Shown: positions 1 through 9,020, counted from the first letter of the stretch. The stretch: DNA of 64,000 bases from Gammaproteobacteria bacterium (GCA_041395725.1 JAWKZW010000001.1:3602501-3666500), one strand, 5' to 3'. The notes: generated by a model from the sequence alone, not told the origin. Program-made: numbers and translations.

Positions 1-5
1 TTTTT

Positions 6-701
6 ATGAATATGGTTAAAACACTTCGGATTGCTACACTGCTGGCCGCTTCGAGTCTGGCAGGTTTCGGTCACGCCCAGGATGTGGATCTGCAGGATGA
101 AGACGCCCGGATCGCTTACAGCATAGGAGTCAACATCGGGCAGAGCCTGATGCAACAGGGCTTGCTCGACGGTCTCGATTTCAATGCATTCATGCGGGGT
201 GTGAGCGATCTGGTTAATGGCCAGGAGCAACTGAGCCCTGAAGAAATGATGGCCGCTATTCAAACCTTCCAGCAGCGTATGGCTGCGCAGCAGACGGCGC
301 AGATGGAAGCCGCACGGCAATCCGGTGAAGAGTTTCTGGCCGCCAACGCGGAAAATGATCAGGTAGTGGTCCTGGACTCCGGGCTGCAATACCAGATCCT
401 GGAATCCGGTGCCAATGGAGCGACATCGCCCACCATCGCCGATTCGGTGCTGGCACACTATCACGGTACCCTGGTCGACGGGTCGGTTTTTGACAGTTCC
501 GTCGAGCGGGGCGAGCCTGCACAGTTCGCGCTGAACCAGGTGATCGCAGGCTGGACCGAAGCGCTGCAATTGATGAAAGAAGGTGACAAATGGCGCCTGT
601 TCATACCTTACACACTCGCGTACGGCGAGCAGGGTATTCCGGGCGCAATTCCACCGTTCTCCACGCTGATATTCGACGTGGAACTGCTGGAAGTTCGCTA
701 A
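6..701 (+). CDS. FKBP-type peptidyl-prolyl cis-trans isomerase, exported (Mip/FkpA/FklB-like)
   Basis: This 231-residue protein should catalyse cis-trans isomerisation of peptidyl-proline bonds. Residues 1-24 form a signal peptide (positive start, hydrophobic stretch, likely cut after GHA), so it acts in the periplasm or at the outer membrane. Residues about 30-115 are the helical Q/E/A-rich dimerisation domain of the Mip/FkpA group. Residues about 120-231 are the FKBP domain, with the FDSS, VIAGW, IPGAIPP and LIFDVELL landmarks. A second in-frame ATG lies at 12. The window opens only five bases upstream, so its promoter is not visible. Which of FkpA, FklB or Mip is the ortholog cannot be settled by eye. 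Confidence 0.9.
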   Translation: MNMVKTLRIATLLAASSLAGFGHAQDVDLQDEDARIAYSIGVNIGQSLMQQGLLDGLDFNAFMRGVSDLVNGQEQLSPEEMMAAIQTFQQRMAAQQTAQMEAARQSGEEFLAANAENDQVVVLDSGLQYQILESGANGATSPTIADSVLAHYHGTLVDGSVFDSSVERGEPAQFALNQVIAGWTEALQLMKEGDKWRLFIPYTLAYGEQGIPGAIPPFSTLIFDVELLEVR

Positions 702-737
702 GTCTTATCCCGGCTGCATGCTGAGGGCACAAAGCAG

Positions 738-2036
738 ATGAACAAGCAGGCATTCAATGAGGGGCTGCTGGCCTTCATTGGGCGGGCGCCGACTCCATTT
801 CATGCCGTCGAAGCCATGGTTTCACTCCTGCAGGATGAGGGGTTCCAGATCCTTGATGAAAGGAACCGCTGGGACCTCCATCGGGGTGGGAACTACCTGG
901 TCAGGCGGGACGGCTCTCTGATTGCTTTCCGCTTCGGCCAGCAGTCGCTGCTGGAAGAGGGCATTCATCTGGCCGGTGCTCACACCGATAGCCCCTGCCT
1001 CAAAGTAAAGCCCGTGGCCGAGCGTCATTCACAGGGCTACCTGCAACTGGGTGTTGAAGTCTACGGCGGCGCGCTGCTGAATCCCTGGTTTGACAGAGAC
1101 CTTTCCGTGGCCGGCAAGGTCTCTTTCCTTGACGAGACCGGAGATTTGAATACCTGCCTGGTGGATATGCGGCGGCCGGTGGCAACGATACCCAGTCTCG
1201 CTATCCACTTGGACCGAGAAGCCAACAGCAATCGCAGCATCGACGCTCAGAAACATCTTCCGCCGGTGCTGTTGCGCCAGGAAGGCGAGACAGCGGTGAG
1301 TTTCGAGGCCTATCTGTTGGAATACCTGCGTTCGGAAGCCGGACATCCTGACGCCAGGCGCGTTATGTCCCATGAACTGTTTTTCTATGATACTCAGCCA
1401 CCCGCCATTATCGGTTTGCAGGATCAGTTCATTGCCAGCGCCCGATTGGACAATCTTCTCAGTTGCTACCTCATAACCCGCAGTCTGCTGGCCAGCGGGG
1501 GAACCCACACCTCGGTCATGGTCTGTAACGATCATGAGGAAGTCGGCAGTGGCTCGGCATCGGGTGCCCAGGGGCCGTTTCTGAAATCAGTGCTGCAAAG
1601 GCTGGTCAGCGCGGAATCCTCGGACACGGAGGCTTTAGAGCGGGTGTTTAGAAACTCTCTGCTATTCTCAATCGACAATGCCCACGGTATCCACCCCAAC
1701 TATGCCGATCTTCACGACCCGGCCCACGGGCCGGTCCTCAATGGCGGGCCGGTGGTCAAAGTCAATGCCAGTCAGCGCTATGCCAGCAATACCGAGTCGG
1801 TAGCAAGGTTTCGCGCATACTGTGACAAAACAGGGGTGAAGTCCCAGGCCTTTGTTATGCGCAGTGACCTGGCCTGTGGCAGCACTATCGGGCCAATCAC
1901 AGCGGCCGAGACCGGTATTGCGACGGTTGACATCGGCGTTCCCACTTTTGCCATGCATTCCATCAGGGAACTGGCCGGTGCAGACGACGGAGAACGATTG
2001 TTCCGGGTCGTCAGGGCGTTCTTTGATCGCGATTGA
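738..2036 (+). CDS. apeB: M18 family aminopeptidase
   Basis: This is a dinuclear-zinc metallo-aminopeptidase of 432 residues, the usual length for bacterial M18 enzymes, that releases N-terminal residues from peptides in the cytosol. The first metal-binding motif AHTDSP is at residues 81-86. NDHEEVGSGS, with the catalytic and metal Glu pair, lies near residue 265, and a late HSIRE histidine near the C terminus completes the site. No signal peptide is present. The gene follows the FKBP gene by 36 bp and may share its transcript. Its 3' end overlaps the convergent mnmC gene by 26 bp. The ApeB name rests on length and motifs. Confidence 0.9.
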   Translation: MNKQAFNEGLLAFIGRAPTPFHAVEAMVSLLQDEGFQILDERNRWDLHRGGNYLVRRDGSLIAFRFGQQSLLEEGIHLAGAHTDSPCLKVKPVAERHSQGYLQLGVEVYGGALLNPWFDRDLSVAGKVSFLDETGDLNTCLVDMRRPVATIPSLAIHLDREANSNRSIDAQKHLPPVLLRQEGETAVSFEAYLLEYLRSEAGHPDARRVMSHELFFYDTQPPAIIGLQDQFIASARLDNLLSCYLITRSLLASGGTHTSVMVCNDHEEVGSGSASGAQGPFLKSVLQRLVSAESSDTEALERVFRNSLLFSIDNAHGIHPNYADLHDPAHGPVLNGGPVVKVNASQRYASNTESVARFRAYCDKTGVKSQAFVMRSDLACGSTIGPITAAETGIATVDIGVPTFAMHSIRELAGADDGERLFRVVRAFFDRD

Positions 2037-4038
2037 GCCGGTCGGGATCCCGCTGGCGTTTCAGATCACGAAGGATAAAACGGGCGGGACTCAGGCTCTC
2101 GACTAGTGCCGCCGGCAGCGGGGGAGATTCGCCATTGGCCTGGCTGGCTATCAGTTCCGCCGTCAGCGGACAGGAGGTCAGACCATAGGAGCCGTGAGCA
2201 ACGTTAACAAACAGGCCAGGTAAGCAAGTGGGTTCAGCATCGATCCTGGCACTGGCGTCTCGGCTCAATGGGCCGAACACCCGGATGCACTCATCAAGAT
2301 CGGGTACCGCACCTGCGATGGGGAAGTAATCACTGGCACTGCATCTTACCGACACTCTCGCACCACAGATTCCGGACAGTGGCAATTGGGCAAGTGCGGC
2401 ATTCACACCGCGGAGGTTTTCCTGGTCTGCCACCGCGCTGCTGGTCAGATTTACCGGTTGCGGGGCGTAACTGGCGCCCAGGCTATGCATTCCGTCCGTT
2501 GCCGGGCAGATATATTTTTCCGCCACGACGACTGACTTCAAGCGCCCGCTTTGCGGGGTTGCCGTCAGGCGACTGATCTGTCCGGCGACTGGATCCAGGG
2601 GAAGGGTGGCGGTTTGGGCCAGATTCCGGGCCTGATAGCTGTTGGCGATGACCACTACGTTCGACTCCGAAAGCACTCCCTGGCTGCCTGTAACACGCCA
2701 ACCGGATCCTGTCGATTCCAGACCCGTGACGCGCTTGCCGGTGACCAGTGTCAGATGGGTCTCCGGGATGGCTGTGAGATAAGCCTGACAGAGACGGCCA
2801 GGCTCCAGCCAGCCGCCATGAGGGATCCACAGGGCTTCCCCGTTGACCGGTAAACCGACCAGCTTACTGGCCTGTTGCTGACTCACTCGCGATAACACTC
2901 GCTCACTGTAATACTCACCAGGTTGTTTAAGCAGTTTCTCGAGGCCTTTACGGCCCTGCTGTGGCAACCGCAGTACGCCGCAGGGGTGCCAGTTAAGCTC
3001 CTGCTGTTGCTGCAGCGTGGTAAATTGCCTGTGTGCGTACAACAGGGCGTGCAGGTAGAAACGGGACTGAAAATCCCGGCTTGCTGCCAGACGAGGCTGC
3101 AGCACGGCCTGGGGATTACCCGACGCACCAGTGGCTATCTGCGCTGCCTCATCAATAAGGGTTACCTGCCACCCTTTGCGGGCAAGGCTGTAGGCGGTGC
3201 TGCATCCGGCAAGGCCTGCCCCAATCACCGTTGCCCGGTTGATTGTCGGCCTGGGTGAACGAGCCCGTAACGTTGATGCAGGAGGTTCGGCACGAGAATC
3301 CATTGGCAGGCCGGCACTGTCCGGTCTGCTGGCCAGCAACATCTCCCGTTTGTTACCGAAGCCGGGCAGCTTTTCAATCAAGAACCCGGCGGATTGCAGA
3401 TTACGACGGACCTGGCCGGCGACGCTGTAGGAGCTGGCCGTGGCACCGGGGCGGCTGTATTGCCACATCCGGGCCACCAGCGGGGGATCCCACAGATCGG
3501 GATTCCTGGTCGGTGAAAAGCCATCCATGAACCAGCAGTCTACGCTGCCGGGCGCGCTGCCCAGAATCTCATTGAGGCCGGTGATCGCGTCACCCAGGTA
3601 GAGATCAAGGATCAGATTGTCAGTAAGCTGATATCTGTGCAGGCCGCTGGTGTGGTCGACATAGACTGCCAGCAGCTGACTGCTTAAGGGAGACAGCTCG
3701 GGCCAGTTGGCAAGAGCCCTGTTGAGGTCGGCCCGGGTCAGGGGGTGCTTTTCGAATGCCAGGTAGTGCAGCCGAAGGCCCTGTCGATTGAGCTGTTCGA
3801 GTAACTGCCAACACAGCAGGAAATTGAGTCCGGCCCCGAATCCCAGTTCGACCACGGAAAACGGCCGCGCAGAGTCGGCTTGTGCGGCCCATCTCTGCGC
3901 CAGCCGGTTCGCGGCTATAAACACGTGCTGGCTTTCCTGCAGGGCTCCCTGGCTGGAAAAATAGATATCCTTGAATTGAGTCGAGAACGGAGACCCGTCT
4001 TCCAGCCAGGCCAGCCTGGCGTTTTTCAGATCGTGCAA
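2011..4038 (-). CDS. mnmC: Bifunctional tRNA 5-methylaminomethyl-2-thiouridine biosynthesis protein MnmC
   Basis: MnmC completes the mnm5s2U34 wobble modification of tRNAs for Lys, Glu and Gln. The C-terminal half oxidatively removes carboxymethyl from cmnm5, and the N-terminal half methylates the resulting nm5 with SAM. In this 675-residue protein the MTase half is residues about 1-240, with the SAM motif VELGFGAGLNF and DCWFMDGFSP. The FAD-dependent oxidoreductase half starts near residue 265 with the dinucleotide motif VIGAGLAGCS. Length and domain order match the family. The gene converges on apeB with a 26-bp 3' overlap. A 172-bp palindromic element lies immediately upstream, between mnmC and prfB, and could influence expression of both. 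Confidence 0.95.
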   Translation of the reverse strand: MHDLKNARLAWLEDGSPFSTQFKDIYFSSQGALQESQHVFIAANRLAQRWAAQADSARPFSVVELGFGAGLNFLLCWQLLEQLNRQGLRLHYLAFEKHPLTRADLNRALANWPELSPLSSQLLAVYVDHTSGLHRYQLTDNLILDLYLGDAITGLNEILGSAPGSVDCWFMDGFSPTRNPDLWDPPLVARMWQYSRPGATASSYSVAGQVRRNLQSAGFLIEKLPGFGNKREMLLASRPDSAGLPMDSRAEPPASTLRARSPRPTINRATVIGAGLAGCSTAYSLARKGWQVTLIDEAAQIATGASGNPQAVLQPRLAASRDFQSRFYLHALLYAHRQFTTLQQQQELNWHPCGVLRLPQQGRKGLEKLLKQPGEYYSERVLSRVSQQQASKLVGLPVNGEALWIPHGGWLEPGRLCQAYLTAIPETHLTLVTGKRVTGLESTGSGWRVTGSQGVLSESNVVVIANSYQARNLAQTATLPLDPVAGQISRLTATPQSGRLKSVVVAEKYICPATDGMHSLGASYAPQPVNLTSSAVADQENLRGVNAALAQLPLSGICGARVSVRCSASDYFPIAGAVPDLDECIRVFGPLSRDASARIDAEPTCLPGLFVNVAHGSYGLTSCPLTAELIASQANGESPPLPAALVESLSPARFILRDLKRQRDPDRLNRDQRTP

Positions 4039-4078
4039 AGGCGGTAGCTCCAGGGCTGGGGTTGACGGCGGAAATTCT

Positions 4079-4250
4079 AAGGAGCCTCTGATTAATCACT
4101 ACAACGCTCCGCGGAAATCTGCCGGGCGCTGCTGAGAGGCGTCGCGTGCAGAGAAGGGCTGTTCCCTTGCCAAGCGCGACAACTTCGCTGTGGCGCCCGA
4201 CCGACCCCGCCCGGAGGCCGGACATCGTGGTAATTAATCAAAGCTTCCCT
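4079..4250. mobile_element. 172-bp nested palindrome, MITE-like
   Basis: The ends are imperfect 24-bp inverted repeats, 4079-4102 against 4227-4250, matching at 18 of 24 positions and sharing the core TGATTAAT. Three further arm pairs are concentric with them: CGGGCGC 4123-4129 with 4193-4199, GTCGCG 4141-4146 with 4175-4180, and AAGGG 4154-4158 with 4164-4168. All four centres fall within 4 bp of position 4162, so the whole segment can fold into one long hairpin. If the ends are taken at GGAGCC and GGAAGC, the flanks are CTAA and CTGA, a near-match target duplication. It encodes nothing obvious. A similar end sequence occurs alone at 32312-32335. The transposon family is not identified. Confidence 0.55.
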
Positions 4251-4399
4251 GAACAATAACACAGCCGGTAATTCTTTTGGCCGGGCTGTGGACAGGGCTT
4301 AGCCTGGCGCGCGTGACGCAGCAGTAGATTATCATCCCTAATACGGTAAAATGCCGCCTTGTTCGCCTCACGCCTCATCGCTTTACAGGATTGTCACCC

Positions 4400-5495
4400 A
4401 TGGAAATCAACACACAGTTGGCACTGGTCAAAGACTACCGCGAAAGAACAGATTCTCTCAGGGGGTTTCTTTGACTACGCTGAGAAGAAGGACCGGCTTG
4501 CCGAGGTGGAGCTGGAGCTAGGCGAGTCATCAGTCTGGGATAACCCGGAGAATGCCCAGGCGCTGGGAAAGGAACGGTCTGACCTGGAACTGGTAGTCAG
4601 AACAATTGATGTACTGGACACCGGACTGGCGGATATCGAGGAGCTGTTGAAACTCGCCAACGAGGAGAATGATCCGGAACTTCTGCAGGAGTCAGTCAAG
4701 GATCTTGACTCTCTGGGCCAACAGCTGGAAAAGCTCGAGTTCCGTCGTATGTTTGCCGGGGAGATGGACGCGGCAAATGCCTACCTGGATATTCAGGCGG
4801 GTTCCGGTGGCACCGAGGCCCAGGACTGGGCGGAAATGCTGTTGCGCATGTATTTGCGCTGGGGTGAAGACAAAGGTTTCGATGTCGAGCTGGTTGAGGT
4901 TTCCGCCGGCGAGGTCGCAGGTATCAAGAGTGCCACGGTTTATGTGCGTGGCGAATACGCCTTCGGCTGGCTGCGAACGGAAACCGGCGTGCACCGACTG
5001 GTTCGTAAATCACCGTTTGACTCAGGAAACAGGCGCCATACATCGTTTGCTTCGGTTTTTGTCTCGCCAGAGATAGAAGATGACATCGAGATTGATCTGG
5101 ATATGTCCGATGTGCGGGTGGATACCTATCGTTCCAGCGGTGCTGGCGGGCAGCATGTCAACAAAACCGACTCGGCGATCCGGCTGACCCATGAGCCCTC
5201 CGGGATCGTCGTGCAGTGTCAGAGTCAGCGCTCTCAACACAAGAACAGGGACATGGCGATCAAGCAGCTGAAGGCCAAGCTTTACGAAATGGAAGAGCTG
5301 AAACGGAAGGAAAACATGCAGTCGATCGAGGACTCCAAGGCGGACATCGGGTGGGGAAGCCAGATTCGCTCTTATGTGCTCGATCAGTCCCGTATCAAGG
5401 ATCTCCGGACCGGGGTGGAAGATACCAACACCGGTTCAGTGCTGGACGGCAAACTGGACAGGTTCATAGAAGCAAGTCTGAAAATGGGATTATAG
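4400..5495 (+). CDS. prfB: Peptide chain release factor 2 (programmed +1 frameshift)
   Basis: RF2 recognises UAA and UGA stop codons and triggers peptide release. The gene is split: ATG 4400 opens 24 codons (starting MEINTQLALV) that end at an in-frame TGA at 4472-4474. A +1 shift after CTT at 4469-4471 resumes at GAC 4473, giving a protein of about 364 residues, the normal RF2 length. The peptide-release GGQ tripeptide falls at residues 249-251 within SSGAGGQHVNKT. The frameshift autoregulates the gene, since low RF2 slows termination at UGA and favours the shift. An uninterrupted frame starts at 4359, but its N terminus is not RF2-like. lysS follows after 9 bp. Confidence 0.96.
4460..4475 (+). 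promoter_or_regulatory. RF2 programmed +1 frameshift site
   Basis: The sequence reads AGG GGG TTT CTT TGA C. An internal Shine-Dalgarno-like AGGGGG at 4460-4465 sits just upstream of the slippery CTT (4469-4471), which is followed by the in-frame UGA and then C, a poor termination context. This is the arrangement of the classic prfB recoding site, with TTT where E. coli has TAT. Confidence 0.95.
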
Positions 5496-5504
5496 GCAAC
5501 AAGA

Positions 5505-6989
5505 ATGACGGAACACCTGGACGACAACAAACTGATCAGTCTGCGGCGCGAGAAACTGGCCAGTATAAGAGAAAGGCGCAACGCCTTTCCCAATGACTTT
5601 CGCCGAGACATCGTCGCCGTGGACCTGGACAACCAGTTCGGCGACAAGGATCGTGAACAACTGGAAGCCATCGATCATGTTGCGCGGGTCGCCGGCCGGG
5701 TCATCCGCATGCGCGGCCCCTTTGTGGTAATCCAGGATCATACCGGCATCGTGCAGCTTTATATGAGCAACAAAACCCTGTCGGAAGAACAGGCGGCGGA
5801 ACTGAAACTACTGGATCTTGGGGATATTATCGGTGCCCAGGGCAGTGTGTTTCGAACCGGCAAGGGTGAGCTGACGGTCCGGGTGGACAGATTCACATTG
5901 TTGACCAAGTCACTGCGACCACTGCCAGATAAATACAAGGGGCTTACCGACACGGAACTTCGGTACCGGCAACGCTATGTGGATCTGATAGTAAACGAAC
6001 AGTCCAGAAAGGTTTTCACCACGCGCTCCAGAATCGTGGGCTTTCTGCGTGAGTATTTCAACGGGCATGGTTTCATGGAAGTTGAAACACCCATGATGCA
6101 TATCATTCCTGGCGGCGCCACGGCCAGACCATTCGTTACCCATCATAACGCGCTCGATCAGGAGATGTATCTGCGGGTGGCCCCGGAACTGTTTCTAAAG
6201 CGCCTGGTGGTGGGAGGATTCGAGCGGGTTTACGAAATCAACCGGAGTTTTCGTAACGAAGGGCTGTCCACCCGTCACAACCCGGAATTCACCATGCTGG
6301 AGTTCTACCAGGCCTATGCCGATTACCGTGATCTGATGGATTTGACTGAGGACCTGTTCCGACGCCTGGCGGTTGAAGTGATTGGCACTCCAGCCATCTC
6401 CTATCAGGGCTCGGAGTATGATCTGTCGAGGCCGTTTGCCAGGCTGACAGTACACGAGGCAATCCTCAGGCACTGCCCGGATGTCAGCGAGGATGACCTG
6501 AGCAGTCGCGAAGGTGCTGTCGCCGTGGCGCAACGTTTCGGTATCGCTGTCGACGATGAGATGGGAGTCGGTAAGGTCGTGATGGAGATATTTGAGGAGC
6601 AGGTTGAACACAAGCTGGACCAGCCGACCTTCATCACGTCCTATCCTACCGAAGTGTCTCCGTTGGCACGGCGCAGTGATGAGAATCCGGACGTCACCGA
6701 CCGTTTCGAGCTCATAGTCGGGGGCAGGGAGATGGCCAACGGTTTCTCCGAATTGAATGACGCAGAAGACCAGGCCGAGCGTTTTCACGCCCAGGTGGCG
6801 CGCAAGGATGCCGGCGATCATGAGGCCATGCACTTTGATGACGATTATATTACTGCGCTGGAATACGGCATGCCTCCGACTGCCGGTGAGGGTATTGGTG
6901 TTGATCGGCTGGTCATGCTGTTCACGGATTCGCCTTCCATTCGGGATGTTCTGCTGTTCCCTCACATGCGTCCTCAGCAGGACGACTAG
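5505..6989 (+). CDS. lysS: Lysyl-tRNA synthetase, class II
   Basis: LysS charges tRNA-Lys with lysine using ATP. The 494-residue protein has the N-terminal OB-fold anticodon-binding domain (residues about 55-160) and a class II catalytic core. Motif 2 is seen as the FRNEGLSTRHNPEF segment near residue 250. Motif 3 is near the C terminus as GEGIGVDRLVML. Length fits the bacterial family. The gene lies 9 bp downstream of prfB, a common gammaproteobacterial pair suggesting co-transcription, and its stop codon overlaps the GTG candidate start of ung by one base. Confidence 0.97.
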   Translation: MTEHLDDNKLISLRREKLASIRERRNAFPNDFRRDIVAVDLDNQFGDKDREQLEAIDHVARVAGRVIRMRGPFVVIQDHTGIVQLYMSNKTLSEEQAAELKLLDLGDIIGAQGSVFRTGKGELTVRVDRFTLLTKSLRPLPDKYKGLTDTELRYRQRYVDLIVNEQSRKVFTTRSRIVGFLREYFNGHGFMEVETPMMHIIPGGATARPFVTHHNALDQEMYLRVAPELFLKRLVVGGFERVYEINRSFRNEGLSTRHNPEFTMLEFYQAYADYRDLMDLTEDLFRRLAVEVIGTPAISYQGSEYDLSRPFARLTVHEAILRHCPDVSEDDLSSREGAVAVAQRFGIAVDDEMGVGKVVMEIFEEQVEHKLDQPTFITSYPTEVSPLARRSDENPDVTDRFELIVGGREMANGFSELNDAEDQAERFHAQVARKDAGDHEAMHFDDDYITALEYGMPPTAGEGIGVDRLVMLFTDSPSIRDVLLFPHMRPQQDD

Positions 6990-7699
6990 TGGCGGTCATG
7001 TCAGACTTCGACGGCTCCAGGGTGAAAGTGCACGAGTCGTGGAAGAAGTTGCTGCTGGACGAGTTCCAGCAACCTTACATGCAGGCCCTGCGGGAGTTTC
7101 TTACGGAGCAGAAGCGCCAGGGCAGGACTGTTTATCCACCGGGGCCGCTGATCTTTAATGCCCTGAATTCCACGCCGTTCGACAAAGTGAAGGTGGTGAT
7201 TCTCGGCCAGGATCCTTATCACGGCGCCGGGCAGGCTCATGGGCTTTGCTTCTCGGTGAATCCGGGGGTGGCTGTGCCGCCGTCCCTGCAGAATATATTC
7301 AAGGAACTGCAGGCGGACCTGGGAATCGATCGCTCTCCCCATGGCTGCCTGTCCCACTGGGCCGGGCAGGGCGTCCTGCTCCTGAATGCCGTGCTCACCG
7401 TGGAAGCGGGCAAGGCTGCCTCCCACGAGGGGAAGGGCTGGGAAGCTTTTACTGATGCGTTGATAGAACGGGTTAATGCCTTAAAAGAGAACGTGGTATT
7501 TCTTCTATGGGGGAGCTATGCCCAGCGCAAGGGCAGCATCATCGATCCCTCCCGGCACCTGGTCCTGAAAGCGCCCCATCCTTCCCCCCTGTCTGCCCAC
7601 CGGGGTTTCTTTGGCTGTCGACACTTCTCAAGGGCCAATGCCTATCTGAAAGCCCATGGCCAGCAGCCAATTGACTGGGCCCTGCCGCCACAGTCCTGA
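6989..7699 (+). CDS. ung: Uracil-DNA glycosylase, family 1
   Basis: Ung removes uracil from DNA, starting base-excision repair of deaminated cytosine. The water-activating motif GQDPYH is at residues 73-78, counted from the GTG start, and the minor-groove loop HPSPLSAHRGF is near residue 200. Length (236) is typical. The GTG at 6989 overlaps the lysS stop; an ATG at 6998 is an equally plausible start and would shorten the protein by three residues. The convergent queD gene ends only 6 bp beyond its stop, leaving no room for a separate terminator. Confidence 0.96.
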   Translation: MAVMSDFDGSRVKVHESWKKLLLDEFQQPYMQALREFLTEQKRQGRTVYPPGPLIFNALNSTPFDKVKVVILGQDPYHGAGQAHGLCFSVNPGVAVPPSLQNIFKELQADLGIDRSPHGCLSHWAGQGVLLLNAVLTVEAGKAASHEGKGWEAFTDALIERVNALKENVVFLLWGSYAQRKGSIIDPSRHLVLKAPHPSPLSAHRGFFGCRHFSRANAYLKAHGQQPIDWALPPQS

Positions 7700-7705
7700 C
7701 GGATT

Positions 7706-8062
7706 TTAATCGCCCCGATAACGGCAGCCGCTGGTACAGGTTTCGCGGATTTCTATTTCATCCAGCTGGGGCAGGGAGGGTTTTAATCGCTGCCAGATCC
7801 AGCGGGCCAGGTTTTCGCTGGTCGGGTTTTCGAGTCCTTCTATTTCGTTGAGGTAATAGTGATCAAGCTGTTCCCAGACGGGTTTGAAGGCGCTTTTGAT
7901 ATCAGCGAAATCCATCACCCAGCCGGACTCTTCGCCTACCGGCCCCGCTACAATAATGCGCACCTGAAACGAATGGCCGTGCAGGCGGGCACATTTGTGG
8001 CCTGCAGGCACGTTGGGAAGGCGATGGGCGGCTTCGAAGGTAAATTCCTTGTAGATTTTCAT
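7706..8062 (-). CDS. queD: 6-carboxy-5,6,7,8-tetrahydropterin synthase
   Basis: QueD converts dihydroneopterin triphosphate to 6-carboxytetrahydropterin, the second step toward queuosine and other 7-deazapurines. The 118-residue protein has the zinc-binding histidines of the PTPS fold in AAHRLPN and LHGHSF, the active-site Cys of HKCARLHGH, and the C-terminal RETCTSGCRY with its conserved Glu. No other queuosine gene is in the window. It converges on ung. Upstream lies almost 1 kb without a recognisable gene. Confidence 0.95.
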   Translation of the reverse strand: MKIYKEFTFEAAHRLPNVPAGHKCARLHGHSFQVRIIVAGPVGEESGWVMDFADIKSAFKPVWEQLDHYYLNEIEGLENPTSENLARWIWQRLKPSLPQLDEIEIRETCTSGCRYRGD

Positions 8063-8360
8063 GGTCTCAGTCAGGTTAGAGCTTGGCAGCGTTCAAGACG
8101 CGCCATACTACCTGCGTGGGTTGCAGATGTATAGGTTTATCAACAGGTTATGATTTGATTTGCAGAGATGCCGGATGCCTGCGGCGGAGTCGGCTTTACT
8201 GAGACGGTGATGTCGTATTCTTTTGGTTTTTTGTCGCCGGGAAGCGTTGCAATCTGAGTCTGTTCCTCCCCATGAGGTGTGTTCTGGAACGCCCTAACGG
8301 GAGGGAATCTGGTTCTTGTTTTAGTTTTTTGTAGTACTTTGCAAAGCTTTTTCCGAGGCC

Positions 8361-8507
8361 GCGCCACCCCGGGGGAAGCTGCCGACGGAGCAACGCGCAT
8401 CCCTCCGGGATTCCCTCCCTCGGTCGTGAGCCCTGAAAAACGGTCTCACTCGGTCAGTCGGTGCTGCGTTTTGATCGCTCCGTCGACAGCTTCCCCCGGG
8501 GTGGCGC
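8361..8507 (-). repeat. 147-bp hairpin element, copy 1
   Basis: Arms 8361-8391 and 8477-8507 are reverse complements at 30 of 31 positions and enclose an 85-nt interior. Read on the minus strand, the element aligns without gaps to copy 2 (8693-8839). The interiors agree at about 48 of 85 positions, including GACCGTTT and CAGGGC at the same offsets. The arms themselves agree at only about a third of positions, yet each stays paired with its own partner. I found no coding signal. Function is unknown; an RNA hairpin or a mobile non-coding repeat are both possible. Confidence 0.75.
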
Positions 8508-8692
8508 TCGGTGCGAGATTTGAAGCAATATGTATTCATGCAAAAACGCGACAGTTTTTCTTTGACTCTATTGCCGATCAGCGAACCACATTCATTTCCC
8601 GCGTCTTGTTCGACACCACTGCGAATTCGGTAATTCACGATTACTTCGGTCTCCTTCGAAGTCGCAGAATAGTGGGAGCCATCTAGTATCAA

Positions 8693-8839
8693 GGCGTGGC
8701 CGGCAGGGGCTTCTGCGGGCTGCAATCAAGGACCAGCGCTGAACGGCGAAAAATGACCGTTTACCAGGGCATTTTTCAGAGTGAAGGCACCCGGGACGGG
8801 CGCGGTCCGCAGCACGCAGAAGCCCCTGCCGGCCACGCC
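8693..8839 (+). repeat. 147-bp hairpin element, copy 2
   Basis: Arms 8693-8723 and 8809-8839 pair at 30 of 31 positions (the outer 24 are perfect) around an 85-nt interior. It has exactly the same length, arm length and interior length as copy 1 and lies in the opposite orientation 185 bp away. The shared interior core reads TGACCGTTT then CAGGGC. The 185 bp between the copies holds smaller inverted repeats (CTGCGA with TCGCAG) and no gene that I can support. Confidence 0.75.
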
Positions 8840-8992
8840 GCTCGAAGCCGCATCGCTCGTCCCAGTCCCCCCCAAAAGCCAAAACCCGTACCTCAAGTCT
8901 GCCCCCGCTCAAAAATCTGCCAATCACCCTCATAAACGCACAGTAATTCGGCAAAACATCCAGATTAAGGCGCTTCATAACGCCAAGATTTA

Positions 8993-9020
8993 TTGACATA
9001 AACCCGCAAGTCGGTAAAAT
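8993..9020 (+). promoter_or_regulatory. Sigma-70 promoter for tRNA-Val/tRNA-Asp
   Basis: A perfect -35 TTGACA at 8993-8998 is followed after 16 bp by TAAAAT at 9015-9020. A G+C-rich GCGCTC stretch begins right after the -10, like the discriminators of stringently controlled stable-RNA promoters. The mature tRNA starts at 9039. Confidence 0.85.

Larger units (their letters stand above)
8063..8992. other. Long non-coding interval between queD and the tRNA pair
   Basis: No frame here has a credible start, codon pattern or recognisable protein. The interval contains the two 147-bp hairpin elements and is bounded downstream by the tRNA-Val promoter. The part before the first element (8063-8360) is T-rich in places and shows nothing I can name. 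Confidence 0.6.

Noticed and set aside
4359..4399. Upstream start for prfB giving one uninterrupted frame
   Set aside because: The residues from 4359 are not RF2-like, while the ATG at 4400 with the frameshift gives the exact family N terminus and length.
8321..8725. A 134-codon minus-strand frame across the first 147-bp hairpin
   Set aside because: It spans both hairpin arms, so its protein would be dictated by the inverted repeat. No start signal or family match is visible.
8361..8839. CRISPR array or integron attC cluster as the explanation for the repeats
   Set aside because: There are only two copies, in opposite orientation, with long paired arms; no regular spacers, cas genes, integrase or cassette genes are present.
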